Of a stretch of 64,000 nucleotides of DNA, positions 34,159 through 42,948 are shown piece by piece (positions within the stretch are counted from its first letter, which is position 1; each line of letters starts with the position of its first letter). The position numbers and the translations under genes were made by a program. Location: positions 22,389-86,388 of the forward strand of contig JAXHVI010000179.1 in NCBI GenBank assembly GCA_034189195.1, given 5' to 3'. Source of the stretch: Desulfosudis sp034189195. GTDB taxonomy: Bacteria; Desulfobacterota; Desulfobacteria; Desulfobacterales; Desulfosudaceae. The notes under the pieces were generated by a model. It searched no databases. It was given only the letters and a program-made list of their open reading frames with translations, and was not told the DNA's origin.

Positions 34159-34722
34159 CTACTTCGCATATTTTCTGAGTAACAGATTAACCTCGTCAAT
34201 ATCATAGGCAGCGGGATCAAACGCTCCACCGACCCATGCCTTGCTTTCTTCATGCTCCGGGTGCTCAGAATCATTTAATGCTTCCAAAAAATCGTAGTAG
34301 CCCCACATGCCGCCGATGTCTTCCGGCGGGCATGCGCCCTTGGCTTTGACGCACACCGGCAAAACAATATTGGGATCAAACGGCAGTATTTTCTCAAGCG
34401 TTATTTTGTGCTCCCAGCCATCGCCGAAATCATATTCGTAAACAAGAGAATCTTTTTCTTTCTTTAGCAGTTGATTAAGCCTGACCTTTCTCTCGTCATG
34501 TGTCTTCATAAGATCCCATTCCGGGTCAGGGACCCCATAATACCGGCCACCGGCTATAAACTGATGCAGGTGGGAATCCGTCCACCCCATTATTATCTGA
34601 AGCGCATCGTGAAACAGTGGAAGGGTCACTGCGCTTTCAATTAGAAAGCGGCGCCAGATGGGTGGTTTTGCATCCTTCAGACTTACCTTCAGCTGATAAA
34701 TTTTACGCAGTGCTGTTACCAT
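34159..34722 (-). CDS. Plasmid pRiA4b ORF-3-family protein
   Basis: This 187-residue protein has the hallmark segments of the family: YQLKVSLKDAKPPIWRRFLI, MGWTDSHLHQFIAGGRYYG, YEYDFGDGWEHKITLEK and CPPEDIGGMWGYYDFLEAL. Members are common on plasmids, in IS1096-like contexts and in accessory islands; their function is unknown. The ATG at 34722 follows AGGAGAT. A strong intrinsic terminator follows at 34081-34127. Its neighbourhood (toxin-antitoxin, remnants, repeats) is accessory DNA. Confidence 0.85.
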   Translation of the reverse strand: MVTALRKIYQLKVSLKDAKPPIWRRFLIESAVTLPLFHDALQIIMGWTDSHLHQFIAGGRYYGVPDPEWDLMKTHDERKVRLNQLLKKEKDSLVYEYDFGDGWEHKITLEKILPFDPNIVLPVCVKAKGACPPEDIGGMWGYYDFLEALNDSEHPEHEESKAWVGGAFDPAAYDIDEVNLLLRKYAK

Positions 34723-34804
34723 ATATCATCTCCTTTTCTCGGTGCCCGACGCAGGCTTCAGCGGGAGCGGCCGCTTTTTGGCCGCGATTCGCTGAAGGCC
34801 AATG

Positions 34805-35090
34805 TTAAAATTTTTTTATTTCATTTTGTAATGTATTACTGAATGACGATAGCTTTTCAAGTAAAAGAACAATGTCTTCAGTAAGATTATCGTCTTCTGT
34901 TTCATGTAGTGCCTTTATGCCGCTTGTTGTTTGTTTTTTGATAACCACCATGGAAACCCATATTGTGACGGATTCTTGTAACTATTTTAGATAAAGGTGC
35001 CCACGCCTTTTCTATTTCACCTAATTCGTTTTTTGCTGAATCACTAAGATGTGTAAACCTCGTCAAGATTATTAAAATATTGGGGAACAT
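34805..35090 (-). pseudogene. Frameshifted remnant of a small helical protein, unrecognised
   Basis: The frame from 35090 reads THLSDSAKNELGEIEKAW, then RIRHNMGFHGGYQK, and then goes off at a run of A near 34935. The +1 frame continues credibly as SGIKALHETEDDN, LTEDIVLLLEKLSSF and so on, to a stop at 34805-34807. Together they give a roughly 95-residue helical sequence with an RxxxGFH phrase like those in HEPN-type proteins. No ribosome binding site precedes 35090, so the 5' end may also be lost. A GC-rich hairpin without a U-tract follows at 34756-34796. Confidence 0.4.
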
Positions 35091-35390
35091 TTTTTGATGA
35101 ATAATGAGAATGAATCAAATCAAATACCCTCATTAGTGATTCGAGCGATTTGATTCGAATAATTGAGAAATTTATTTTTTCGCGATATTGTTTCATTTGT
35201 TTTGATTTTAACAACGATTATTTGTCATGGCATAAAACGCCTATCCCCCCCTCTTTTTCTCGGATACTAAAAACTATTCCAGTGAAATGTCAACATAAAA
35301 TCATGCTATCGATGATGACGATGTATCATCAATAACACTGAGCCGCCATGAGCACGAATAAAGACGATCTTCAGTCCTTCTGACGCCCCC
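35091..35390. other. AT-rich intergenic stretch
   Basis: About 300 AT-rich bases between the remnant and the dispersed repeat. Short open frames here have no ribosome binding sites and no recognisable motifs. I see nothing else in it. Confidence 0.4.
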
Positions 35391-35394
35391 GGGC

Positions 35395-35700
35395 GGGATA
35401 AGTTTGTAGTGTGCCCGTAAGGGCATCTTGCGCGGCCGGTTGCAAAACGCCTTGCGGCGTCACTACAAACAGGCCGCCGCCATAACGACGATCCCCGCCC
35501 ATTGCAGCGCAGCCGAGCGAAACGCTTTTTTCGAAAAAAAAAGCGGGCAGGCTGTTTGAGCACCGCGAAGCGGGCGAGTTCCTGCCCGCGCCGAAAAAAG
35601 CGTTTGCGCGAGGGAAGCCACGCCTGCGGCGTGGCAAGCCAGAAGCCAAGCTGTCACGCCTGCGGCGTGATTCTTTTGGTACTTTTCTTGCCGCCTGGCT
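35395..35700. repeat. Dispersed intergenic repeat, copy 2
   Basis: This second copy matches the element at 25370-25655 in order and orientation. It opens with GTGCCCGTAAGGGCA and contains CGCCCATTGCAGCGCAGCC, GCGAGGGAAGCCACGCCTG and TTCTTTTGGTACTTTTC. Several small palindromes occur (GCCTGCGGCGTG repeated). Open frames through it are low-complexity and not credible genes. Confidence 0.7.
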
Positions 35701-35830
35701 CAAAAAGGCAGCGGCTATGTGGCGGGTGACATAGTCCGGACAGCGGTACCGGCGCATCAAAAGCGCAATCGCTTCGGAAGCCGAGATCGAATCAAGGTAT
35801 TCTACGTGCCATTTACCCCTTCCTGATCAT

Positions 35831-35865
35831 CCGCCTGGAGCGGACCTTGGGTCCGTTCCAGGCGG
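35831..35865 (-). terminator. Strong hairpin after groEL, likely terminator
   Basis: CCGCCTGGAGCGGAC and GTCCGTTCCAGGCGG form a 15-base stem with a single G-T type mismatch and a 5-base loop (CTTGG), starting 22 bases beyond the groEL stop. There is no U-tract on the minus strand, so it may act as a transcript stabiliser or a rho-assisted end. Confidence 0.5.
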
Positions 35866-35886
35866 GGTATCGTCTTTAACCTGCAA

Positions 35887-37527
<1,641 letters not shown>

Positions 37528-37543
37528 GGCTTGTTCCTCCTTT

Positions 37544-37831
37544 TCAGTTCAGAATTCCCAGAATATCATCTTCGCGCATGACGACGTGCTCCTCGCCGTC
37601 GATCTTGATTTCGGTGCCGGCATACTTGCCGAACAGGATGCGATCCCCCTCCTTGACTTCCATGGCCGTTCGTTTGCCCTCGTCGTCCCGCTTGCCGGGT
37701 CCCACGGCCACGACCAGCCCTTCCTGGGGCTTTTCCTTGGCGGTGTCCGGGATGATGATGCCCCCGGAGGTCTTCTGTTCCTGCTCCACGCGCTTCACGA
37801 TGACCCTGTCATTCAAGGGTTTGATTTTCAT
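37544..37831 (-). CDS. groS: Co-chaperonin GroES (Hsp10)
   Basis: This 95-residue cap subunit begins MKIKPLNDRVIVKR. The mobile loop is EQEQKTSGGIIIP, and the conserved KEGDRILFGKYAGTEI and C-terminal MREDDILGIL follow. I choose the ATG at 37831 because GGAGG is then 7 bases upstream and the protein starts as GroES normally does; the ATG two codons earlier is too close to the ribosome binding site. It is followed 16 bases later by groEL. No CIRCE element was seen upstream. Confidence 0.97.
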   Translation of the reverse strand: MKIKPLNDRVIVKRVEQEQKTSGGIIIPDTAKEKPQEGLVVAVGPGKRDDEGKRTAMEVKEGDRILFGKYAGTEIKIDGEEHVVMREDDILGILN

Positions 37832-37895
37832 TGCCATTCCTCCAATTGCGATTTAAATTGAACGTGTTAATATTCAAAACGATTATTTGCATCCC

Positions 37896-37923
37896 GCAAG
37901 GCCGCTCGATTGAGCGGCCTTGC
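37896..37923 (-). terminator. Perfect hairpin between hsp20 region and groES
   Basis: GCAAGGCCGCTC and GAGCGGCCTTGC are perfect 12-base arms around a GATT loop. The hairpin lies between the hsp20 tail remnant and groES. It has no following U-tract on the minus strand, so it could attenuate read-through or protect an mRNA end. Confidence 0.45.
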
Positions 37924-37938
37924 CAATGGACGGTGTCA

Positions 37939-38088
37939 TCATCCGGCGGCAACGGAAATTTTCCGCGGAATGGCGCTTTCAACCTTGGGCAGCGTCAGCC
38001 GCAGCACGCCGTCGCTCAACCGGACGTCAATACGTTCCTGGTCGATGACCTCGAATATGCTGAACTGCCGGCATTCACCCCCCTTCCA
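37939..38088 (-). pseudogene. C-terminal remnant of a second hsp20 gene
   Basis: Immediately after the stop of the intact hsp20 gene, in the same frame, 49 codons encode FEVIDQERIDVRLSDGVL and LRLTLPKVESAIPRKISV. This is the last part of an alpha-crystallin domain with its GVLxLxLPK strand and the C-terminal Pro-Arg-Lys-Ile-x-Val motif. The stop is at 37939-37941. The N-terminal part is gone, so a tandem hsp20 pair has probably collapsed by deletion. No ribosome binding site or start fits this frame. Confidence 0.7.
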
Positions 38089-38577
38089 TTAAGAGTCAGA
38101 AAGCATGATGGGAATCCGCTTGGCTTTGGACGCCTCGGTTTTGGGCAGCCGCAGGGTCAGCACGCCGTGTTCCAGTTTGGCGTCAACCTTGTCCGGATCG
38201 ATCTCACCGGATAGCGCCACGGCCCGTGAAAACCGACCCCCTTCACGCTCCCGCCGGTGGTAGCTGACATTTTCCTCCTCCTGGGGAATATGACGCTCAC
38301 CTGAAATAGAGACGCTATTGGCTGTGGCCTGGATGTCCAGGTCTTCGGCCTTCACACCGGGAATCTCCGCCCGCAAAATATAGCTTTCACGATCCTCGGT
38401 CAGATTGACCAACGGGAACACGCCCATGGTCCTTCCGGCCTTCCAGGTAGACGGCATCCATTCGTCAAACAAACGGTCCATCCTTCGCCGCAGTCGTTCA
38501 AATTCGGCAAAGGGCTTTGTGACATCAAAGTCCCATGCCGGTGTATTTAAAAAACTTCTCATCAGCATGGCACTCAC
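38089..38577 (-). CDS. Small heat-shock protein Hsp20 (alpha-crystallin family)
   Basis: This 162-residue holdase chaperone starts at 38577 behind GGAGGTGAG. The N-terminal region (FAEFERLRRRMDRLFDEW) is followed by the alpha-crystallin domain: FPLVNLTEDRESYILRAEIPG, SVSISGERHIP, FSRAVALSGEIDPDKVDAKLEHG and VLTLRLPKTEA. The C-terminal tail carries an IPIML variant of the IxI motif used for oligomer assembly. It prevents aggregation during stress. It lies upstream of groESL and downstream of the GH130/GT4 cluster, all on one strand. Confidence 0.93.
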   Translation of the reverse strand: MSAMLMRSFLNTPAWDFDVTKPFAEFERLRRRMDRLFDEWMPSTWKAGRTMGVFPLVNLTEDRESYILRAEIPGVKAEDLDIQATANSVSISGERHIPQEEENVSYHRREREGGRFSRAVALSGEIDPDKVDAKLEHGVLTLRLPKTEASKAKRIPIMLSDS

Positions 38578-38634
38578 CTCCTAAAAACATTGATGGTTTA
38601 CACATAAACACTGTCGAACGCATGCGCCCTCGAA

Positions 38635-38742
38635 TCAGGGTGGACTCCTGATGCCGGAAACCGTCATCGCTTCCGGCTGTGCCATCATGGATTCGACAAT
38701 GTGTTTGACATCTTCCAAGCGGTCCTTTTTGATGATTTCCAT
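38635..38742 (-). CDS. Small 35-residue protein upstream of hsp20
   Basis: A short frame from the ATG at 38742 to a TGA at 38635-38637 begins MEIIKKDRLEDVKHIVESMM and ends in GIRSPP. A good GAGGTG ribosome binding site lies 6 bases upstream. It sits 14 bases after the stop of a GH130 gene in the same direction, so it would be translated from the same transcript. I do not recognise a family; coding status rests on the ribosome binding site and the amphipathic helix. Confidence 0.4.
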   Translation of the reverse strand: MEIIKKDRLEDVKHIVESMMAQPEAMTVSGIRSPP

Positions 38743-38756
38743 TTCAACACCTCATC

Positions 38757-39704
38757 TCATCCAAGCGCGGGACGGGGATTTGAGAGACACAAATCCACCA
38801 AATCGGCAATCATTGCCGTGCCGGCGCACATCACCGTGTCCGCGCCGCCCCAGTAGATCTTCATCGTGCCGTCGTCCTCGGCCACCGCGCCGCAGCAGAA
38901 AACCACGTTGTGCACGTAGCCGCTGATCTCCCACAGGTCCTCGGGTTGAAGGATCCAATCGTCGGCCACGCCCAAGACCCTTGACGGGTCGGCAAGGTCA
39001 TGCAGGGCCACGCCGAGCCGGTAGACGGCGCCGTCCATGGTTTTAAACACGCCGTGAAAAATGTTCAGCCATCCTTTCTCGGTTTTGATGGGCGTGGCCC
39101 CCGGTCCGACCTTCATTTCATCCCAATGGTAGGTCATGGGCTTGATGACGACCTTGGCATCCCCCCAATGCACCAGGTCCGGCGAATAGGAAATCCAGAT
39201 GGACCACGGTGAGATTTCCGAATGGGGCCGGTCCAGCCGGGCGTAGCGGCCGCCTGTTTTTTCAGGGAAGATGACCACGTTGCGATAATCCGCCTGGGTG
39301 ATCAGGGAGATCCGTTCCAGGTGCTCAAAATCCGTGGTTCTGGCCAGGGCCACCCGCACGCCGTGCCGGGAATAGGCCGAGTAGGTGACCAGGTAGCCGC
39401 CCTCCATGGGGCAGATGCGCGGATCTTCCACGCCAAAGGCCTCGTACTCGGCGAACGGCCCGGCCTTGGCGGGAGTGATGAACGGCTCCGGCCGGACCGT
39501 AAACCGCACGCCCTCACTGCTTTCCGCCAGACCGATGATCGACCGGCCGTTGCGCAGGTGGGACCGAAACAGCATGACATATTTGCCGTTGTGCTTGATT
39601 ACACCGGCGTTGTGCACGGTTTCCACCGGGTACGGCACATCGTGCTTGGTCAGTATGGGGTTTTTCTCGTAACGCCGAACGATCGGTCTCTTAGACCCTG
39701 CCAT
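38757..39704 (-). CDS. GH130-family glycosidase/mannoside phosphorylase
   Basis: This 315-residue five-bladed beta-propeller enzyme has GH130 landmarks: NPILTKHDVPYP, VHNAGVIKHNGKYVMLFR, the catalytic-site motif FGVEDPRI, SRHGVRVALARTTDF, the WISYSPDLVHWG blade and KIYWGGADTVM. GH130 enzymes phosphorolyse or hydrolyse beta-mannosides, often with a catalytic Asp in the EDPR motif. The ATG at 39704 follows GGAGGA and overlaps the upstream glycosyltransferase stop by 14 bases. It shares the EDPRI motif with the second GH130 gene at 40722. Confidence 0.85.
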   Translation of the reverse strand: MAGSKRPIVRRYEKNPILTKHDVPYPVETVHNAGVIKHNGKYVMLFRSHLRNGRSIIGLAESSEGVRFTVRPEPFITPAKAGPFAEYEAFGVEDPRICPMEGGYLVTYSAYSRHGVRVALARTTDFEHLERISLITQADYRNVVIFPEKTGGRYARLDRPHSEISPWSIWISYSPDLVHWGDAKVVIKPMTYHWDEMKVGPGATPIKTEKGWLNIFHGVFKTMDGAVYRLGVALHDLADPSRVLGVADDWILQPEDLWEISGYVHNVVFCCGAVAEDDGTMKIYWGGADTVMCAGTAMIADLVDLCLSNPRPALG

Positions 39705-40725
39705 AATCGTCCTCCGCTCTTTCGACAATGGTTTCATACACCCGGATATAATCCGTCACCATGCGCTCCACGGAAAAGCGCGCCTCGACCCATTGACGGC
39801 ACTTGCGGCGGTCAAGATCCCTGACATCGCTTACGGCCTGGATCATCCCGTCGATATCGGCGGTCAGAAAACCGGTCTCCCCGTGGGCGATGATTTCCGG
39901 CATGCTCCCCCTGGAAAAGGCCACCACCGGGGTGCCGCAGGCCATGGATTCCACCACGGAAAGGCCGAAGGGCTCGTCAAACCCGATGGGGTGAAGCAGG
40001 GCGTAGGCGCCGCCCAGCAATTCGTCGCGTTTTTCCGGCCCGGCGCTGCCCACATAGACGATGCGGTCGTCATCCAAATAGGGCGCAACCTTTGTATCGA
40101 AATAGACCCGGTCCTGGATGATGCCGGCCATGACGAGCTTCATACCGGCGCGGCGGGCCACCTCGATGCATTCGGCAGTACCTTTCTCCGGATGGATGCG
40201 GCCGAAAAAGAGCAAATAGTCTCCTTGATCGGGCCTGAAGGTGAACCGGCCAAGGTCGATGCCGTGATGGATGACGGCGGCATAGTCCAGCTCCGGCGAC
40301 TTGTCGGCCTGGCTGATGGCCACATAGAAGCATTTTCCGTTGTATTTCTTGTACACCGGCAGGATCTTGGGCGACGAAAAACCGTGGATGGTGGTCACCA
40401 CCGGCGTCGCGGTCATGCCGGAGTAGGTCAGCGGCAGATAGTCGAAGTGGTTGTGAATCAGGTCAAAGGCGTCCCCTTGCTCGAACAAATGGGAAATGTG
40501 CAGACACTCCCACACCTTGGGCAGCATTTCCACGTCTTCCTCATAACCCCTGGGGCAGACGCTTTTCAACCGGCCCCGGGTCTGCGACTCGCCGGTGGCA
40601 AACAGGGTCACATCGATCCCGCGCGCCACCAGGCCCTCGGTCAGCAGGGAGACTACATTCTCCCAGGGGCCGTAGTGTCTCGGCGGGGTGCGCCAGGCGA
40701 TGGGTGACAACATGGCGATCTTCAT
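39691..40725 (-). CDS. GT4-family glycosyltransferase
   Basis: This 344-residue GT-B enzyme starts MKIAMLSPIAWRTPPRHYGPWE, the usual GT4 acceptor-domain start with a glycine loop. It continues with LIHNHFDYLPL, VVTTIHGF and the donor-site motifs LFFGRIHPEKGTAE and FGLSVVESMACGTPVVAF, including the E-x7-E nucleotide-sugar signature. It probably transfers an NDP-sugar onto a glycan. The ATG at 40725 follows GGGGGAA and overlaps the GH130 gene upstream by 4 bases, so translation is likely coupled. Confidence 0.88.
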   Translation of the reverse strand: MKIAMLSPIAWRTPPRHYGPWENVVSLLTEGLVARGIDVTLFATGESQTRGRLKSVCPRGYEEDVEMLPKVWECLHISHLFEQGDAFDLIHNHFDYLPLTYSGMTATPVVTTIHGFSSPKILPVYKKYNGKCFYVAISQADKSPELDYAAVIHHGIDLGRFTFRPDQGDYLLFFGRIHPEKGTAECIEVARRAGMKLVMAGIIQDRVYFDTKVAPYLDDDRIVYVGSAGPEKRDELLGGAYALLHPIGFDEPFGLSVVESMACGTPVVAFSRGSMPEIIAHGETGFLTADIDGMIQAVSDVRDLDRRKCRQWVEARFSVERMVTDYIRVYETIVERAEDDYGRV

Positions 40726-41696
40726 GGCTGTTCCCCCACGCGTATATTCCGCTGATGGTGCTTTTCGAGCCAGTCGAGCAGTTCCGACACCCGCGCCGTG
40801 GCCAGGGCGATGCATTTGTCCGCCCCGCCGTAATACATCCGGATATCGTCTCCATCGGCGATCCAGCCGCAGGGAAACACCACTTTGTCCACGTCGCCGG
40901 CGGTTTCATAGACCTCTTCCGGCGCGAACACCCATTCGTCCGCCCTGGCCACCAGGCGGGTCGGGTCTTCCAGGTCCAGCAGCGCCAGGCCCAATCGATA
41001 AATGCACCCGGAGGCCGTGTTGCGGACGCCGTGGTAGAGGATCAGCCAGCCTTTTTCGGTTCGCAGCGGCGGCGGCGAAAGACCGACCTTGTTGGCGTCC
41101 CACCAGCCGCCCTTGCGCGCCGGCAGAAGTATTTGATGATCGCCCCAATGCCTCATGTCCGGGCTGAAGGAGATCCAGATATGCGCCCCGACACCCACGA
41201 ATCCCGGAACCGGCCGGTGAAGCATGGCCCAGCGCCCGTTGAACCGGACCGGGAACAGAGCCGCATCCTTGTCTTCCGGCGGCATCACGGCGCCCTTGCG
41301 CCTAAACGTCTGAAAGTCCCTCGTCGTGGCCAGGGAAACCAGCGGACCGCCCCGGGAATAAGCCGTGTACACCACGACCCATAGATCCATCTCGTCGATG
41401 CGGGTGATCCTGGGGTCTTCGATCCCCCAGATCTCTTCGGGATAATTTTCCGGATCGGCCGGCAAGGTGGGCCGGGCATCGATTTGCCAGTCGGTTATAC
41501 CATTCCGGCTGCGCGCCGCCGTCAGGTGTGAAAGCCCGCGGCGGTCTTCCACGCGCATGAGCAGCAGGGTGTCGTCGCCGCATCGCGTGGCGGCGGCGTT
41601 GAACACCGCGTTGGCCCGATAAGGAAGGTCCCTTGCCTGGATGATGGGGTTGGCGCTGTGCCTTGTAAAAAGCTCTTGGAATCTTGCATCGGTCAT
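40722..41696 (-). CDS. Second GH130-family enzyme
   Basis: This 324-residue beta-propeller enzyme has NPIIQARDLPYRANAVFN, IWGIEDPRITRIDEMDLW, SRGGPLVSLATTRDFQTF, HIWISFSPDMRHWGDH and MYYGGADKCIALATA. It is a paralogue of the enzyme at 38757. It starts at the ATG at 41696 behind GGAGGAAG. GH130 members act on beta-1,2- or beta-1,4-mannosides. Two such enzymes alternating with GT4 genes in one operon suggests a synthesis and phosphorolysis pathway for a mannose-containing glycan, which is an inference. Confidence 0.85.
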   Translation of the reverse strand: MTDARFQELFTRHSANPIIQARDLPYRANAVFNAAATRCGDDTLLLMRVEDRRGLSHLTAARSRNGITDWQIDARPTLPADPENYPEEIWGIEDPRITRIDEMDLWVVVYTAYSRGGPLVSLATTRDFQTFRRKGAVMPPEDKDAALFPVRFNGRWAMLHRPVPGFVGVGAHIWISFSPDMRHWGDHQILLPARKGGWWDANKVGLSPPPLRTEKGWLILYHGVRNTASGCIYRLGLALLDLEDPTRLVARADEWVFAPEEVYETAGDVDKVVFPCGWIADGDDIRMYYGGADKCIALATARVSELLDWLEKHHQRNIRVGEQP

Positions 41697-41721
41697 TTTT
41701 TTCTTCTTCCTCCGCTCCGGT

Positions 41722-42948
41722 TTAAAACTCCAACTCCAAAACAGCGGGCCGGCCGGTGCGAACCGCCTTGCGCGCCAATTTGTAGGCCTCGTTGTACTGC
41801 CGGGCCACCACTTCCCAGCAGACCACATGATCGAGGTAGCGTTTCAGGTTTTCTCCCAACTCCAGTCGCAGTGTCTCATCCGTTGCGAGTTTGATCACAT
41901 TCCGGCGCAGCATCTCCTTGGTGGTGAAAAGCAATCCGCCCTCGCTTTCCAGGGTCTGGGCGGTCAGCCCTTCCATGGGGGCGGTGGTGATATAGGGCTT
42001 ATTCAAGGCGATGATGCGCGCCAACGTGCCGGACTGGGTCTCGTCGATGGAAGGCAGAACAATAAAATCACAGATCGCCATTATTTTATAATAGTCGTCG
42101 CCACGCGGGATAAACTCATAGTAATGGGCGATTCCCTCGTGCTCTAGGTTTTGAATTTCCGTTTTCCACTTTTCATAATCTTGCCGGTGATTGGGATCAC
42201 GCATGGTCCCGGCGGCCAGCAAATCCCATTCCTGACCGGTTCGGGACTTGATTTCATGATGGATATCTTCCCACATGGATAGCAGGATATCCCACCGCTT
42301 GTTGGACTGAATCCAGCCGATCATGCCCACCAAATGGTCTGCCAAATCGGTCTCTTTCAGGCCGAAATCTTTTCTTAACGAGGGGATCTCATGTACGCCC
42401 CACCGCTTGTCCGAGCGTGCCCCATGGGGCACGACCATGATGTTGCGGGGCGTGGGCCACCCCCGGCCCTGGAAGGTCCAATCCAGCCGCCATTTCTGGT
42501 AATGGCATTTAAACAGCACCACGTGGCTGCGCTGGGTCAATTTATAAACGAAGTCCGCCTCAAAATCCCGAAGCCGCCCATGGACCGTATGCGGTTCGAC
42601 CACGATGGGATGATCGCTGATGGCCTCCAGCAGATCGAGAAAGCCGTCATTGCCGTCACCCACGCCTCGCGGGTCGTAATATTCATAAAGGCCGTATTCG
42701 TGTTCGATATGAACGGCATACGGTTTCAATCGTTCAATTTCTTCGGCCACGGGTTTCCACCAGTCGACCCTTTTCATGTCAATAACGGGCAGCACCCCTT
42801 CTCCCGTGCCGTCCGTGTGGCTGATCACCAGCACCTTTCGATCCGGGTTTGCCTTTTGGATAAACTCCCTGGCTTCCTCGCAAAATGTGGCGATGCCGCA
42901 TAAACGCGGCGGATAGGAACTGACCATTACAATGGGCTTATTGGACAT
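41722..42948 (-). CDS. GT4-type glycosyltransferase
   Basis: This 408-residue GT-B fold protein begins KPIVMVSSYPPRLCGIATF, the same start as the N-terminal domain of the next gene. It has AVHIEHEYGLYEYYDP, a MIGWIQSNKRWDILLSMW donor-domain strand and IVLPSIDETQSGTLARIIAL, in place of the usual E-x7-E region. The family signature is less canonical than in the neighbour at 39691. It overlaps the upstream large transferase gene by 11 bases. Donor and acceptor are unknown. Confidence 0.8.
   Translation of the reverse strand: MSNKPIVMVSSYPPRLCGIATFCEEAREFIQKANPDRKVLVISHTDGTGEGVLPVIDMKRVDWWKPVAEEIERLKPYAVHIEHEYGLYEYYDPRGVGDGNDGFLDLLEAISDHPIVVEPHTVHGRLRDFEADFVYKLTQRSHVVLFKCHYQKWRLDWTFQGRGWPTPRNIMVVPHGARSDKRWGVHEIPSLRKDFGLKETDLADHLVGMIGWIQSNKRWDILLSMWEDIHHEIKSRTGQEWDLLAAGTMRDPNHRQDYEKWKTEIQNLEHEGIAHYYEFIPRGDDYYKIMAICDFIVLPSIDETQSGTLARIIALNKPYITTAPMEGLTAQTLESEGGLLFTTKEMLRRNVIKLATDETLRLELGENLKRYLDHVVCWEVVARQYNEAYKLARKAVRTGRPAVLELEF

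Noticed and set aside
34081..34806. Two hairpins considered as integron attC sites
   Set aside because: The core triplets do not match GTTRRRY, no integrase is nearby, and the first hairpin is explained as an intrinsic terminator with a U-tract.
35306..35760. Arg/Ser-rich open frames in the dispersed repeat
   Set aside because: No ribosome binding sites and low-complexity composition; both repeat copies give similar but non-homologous translations.
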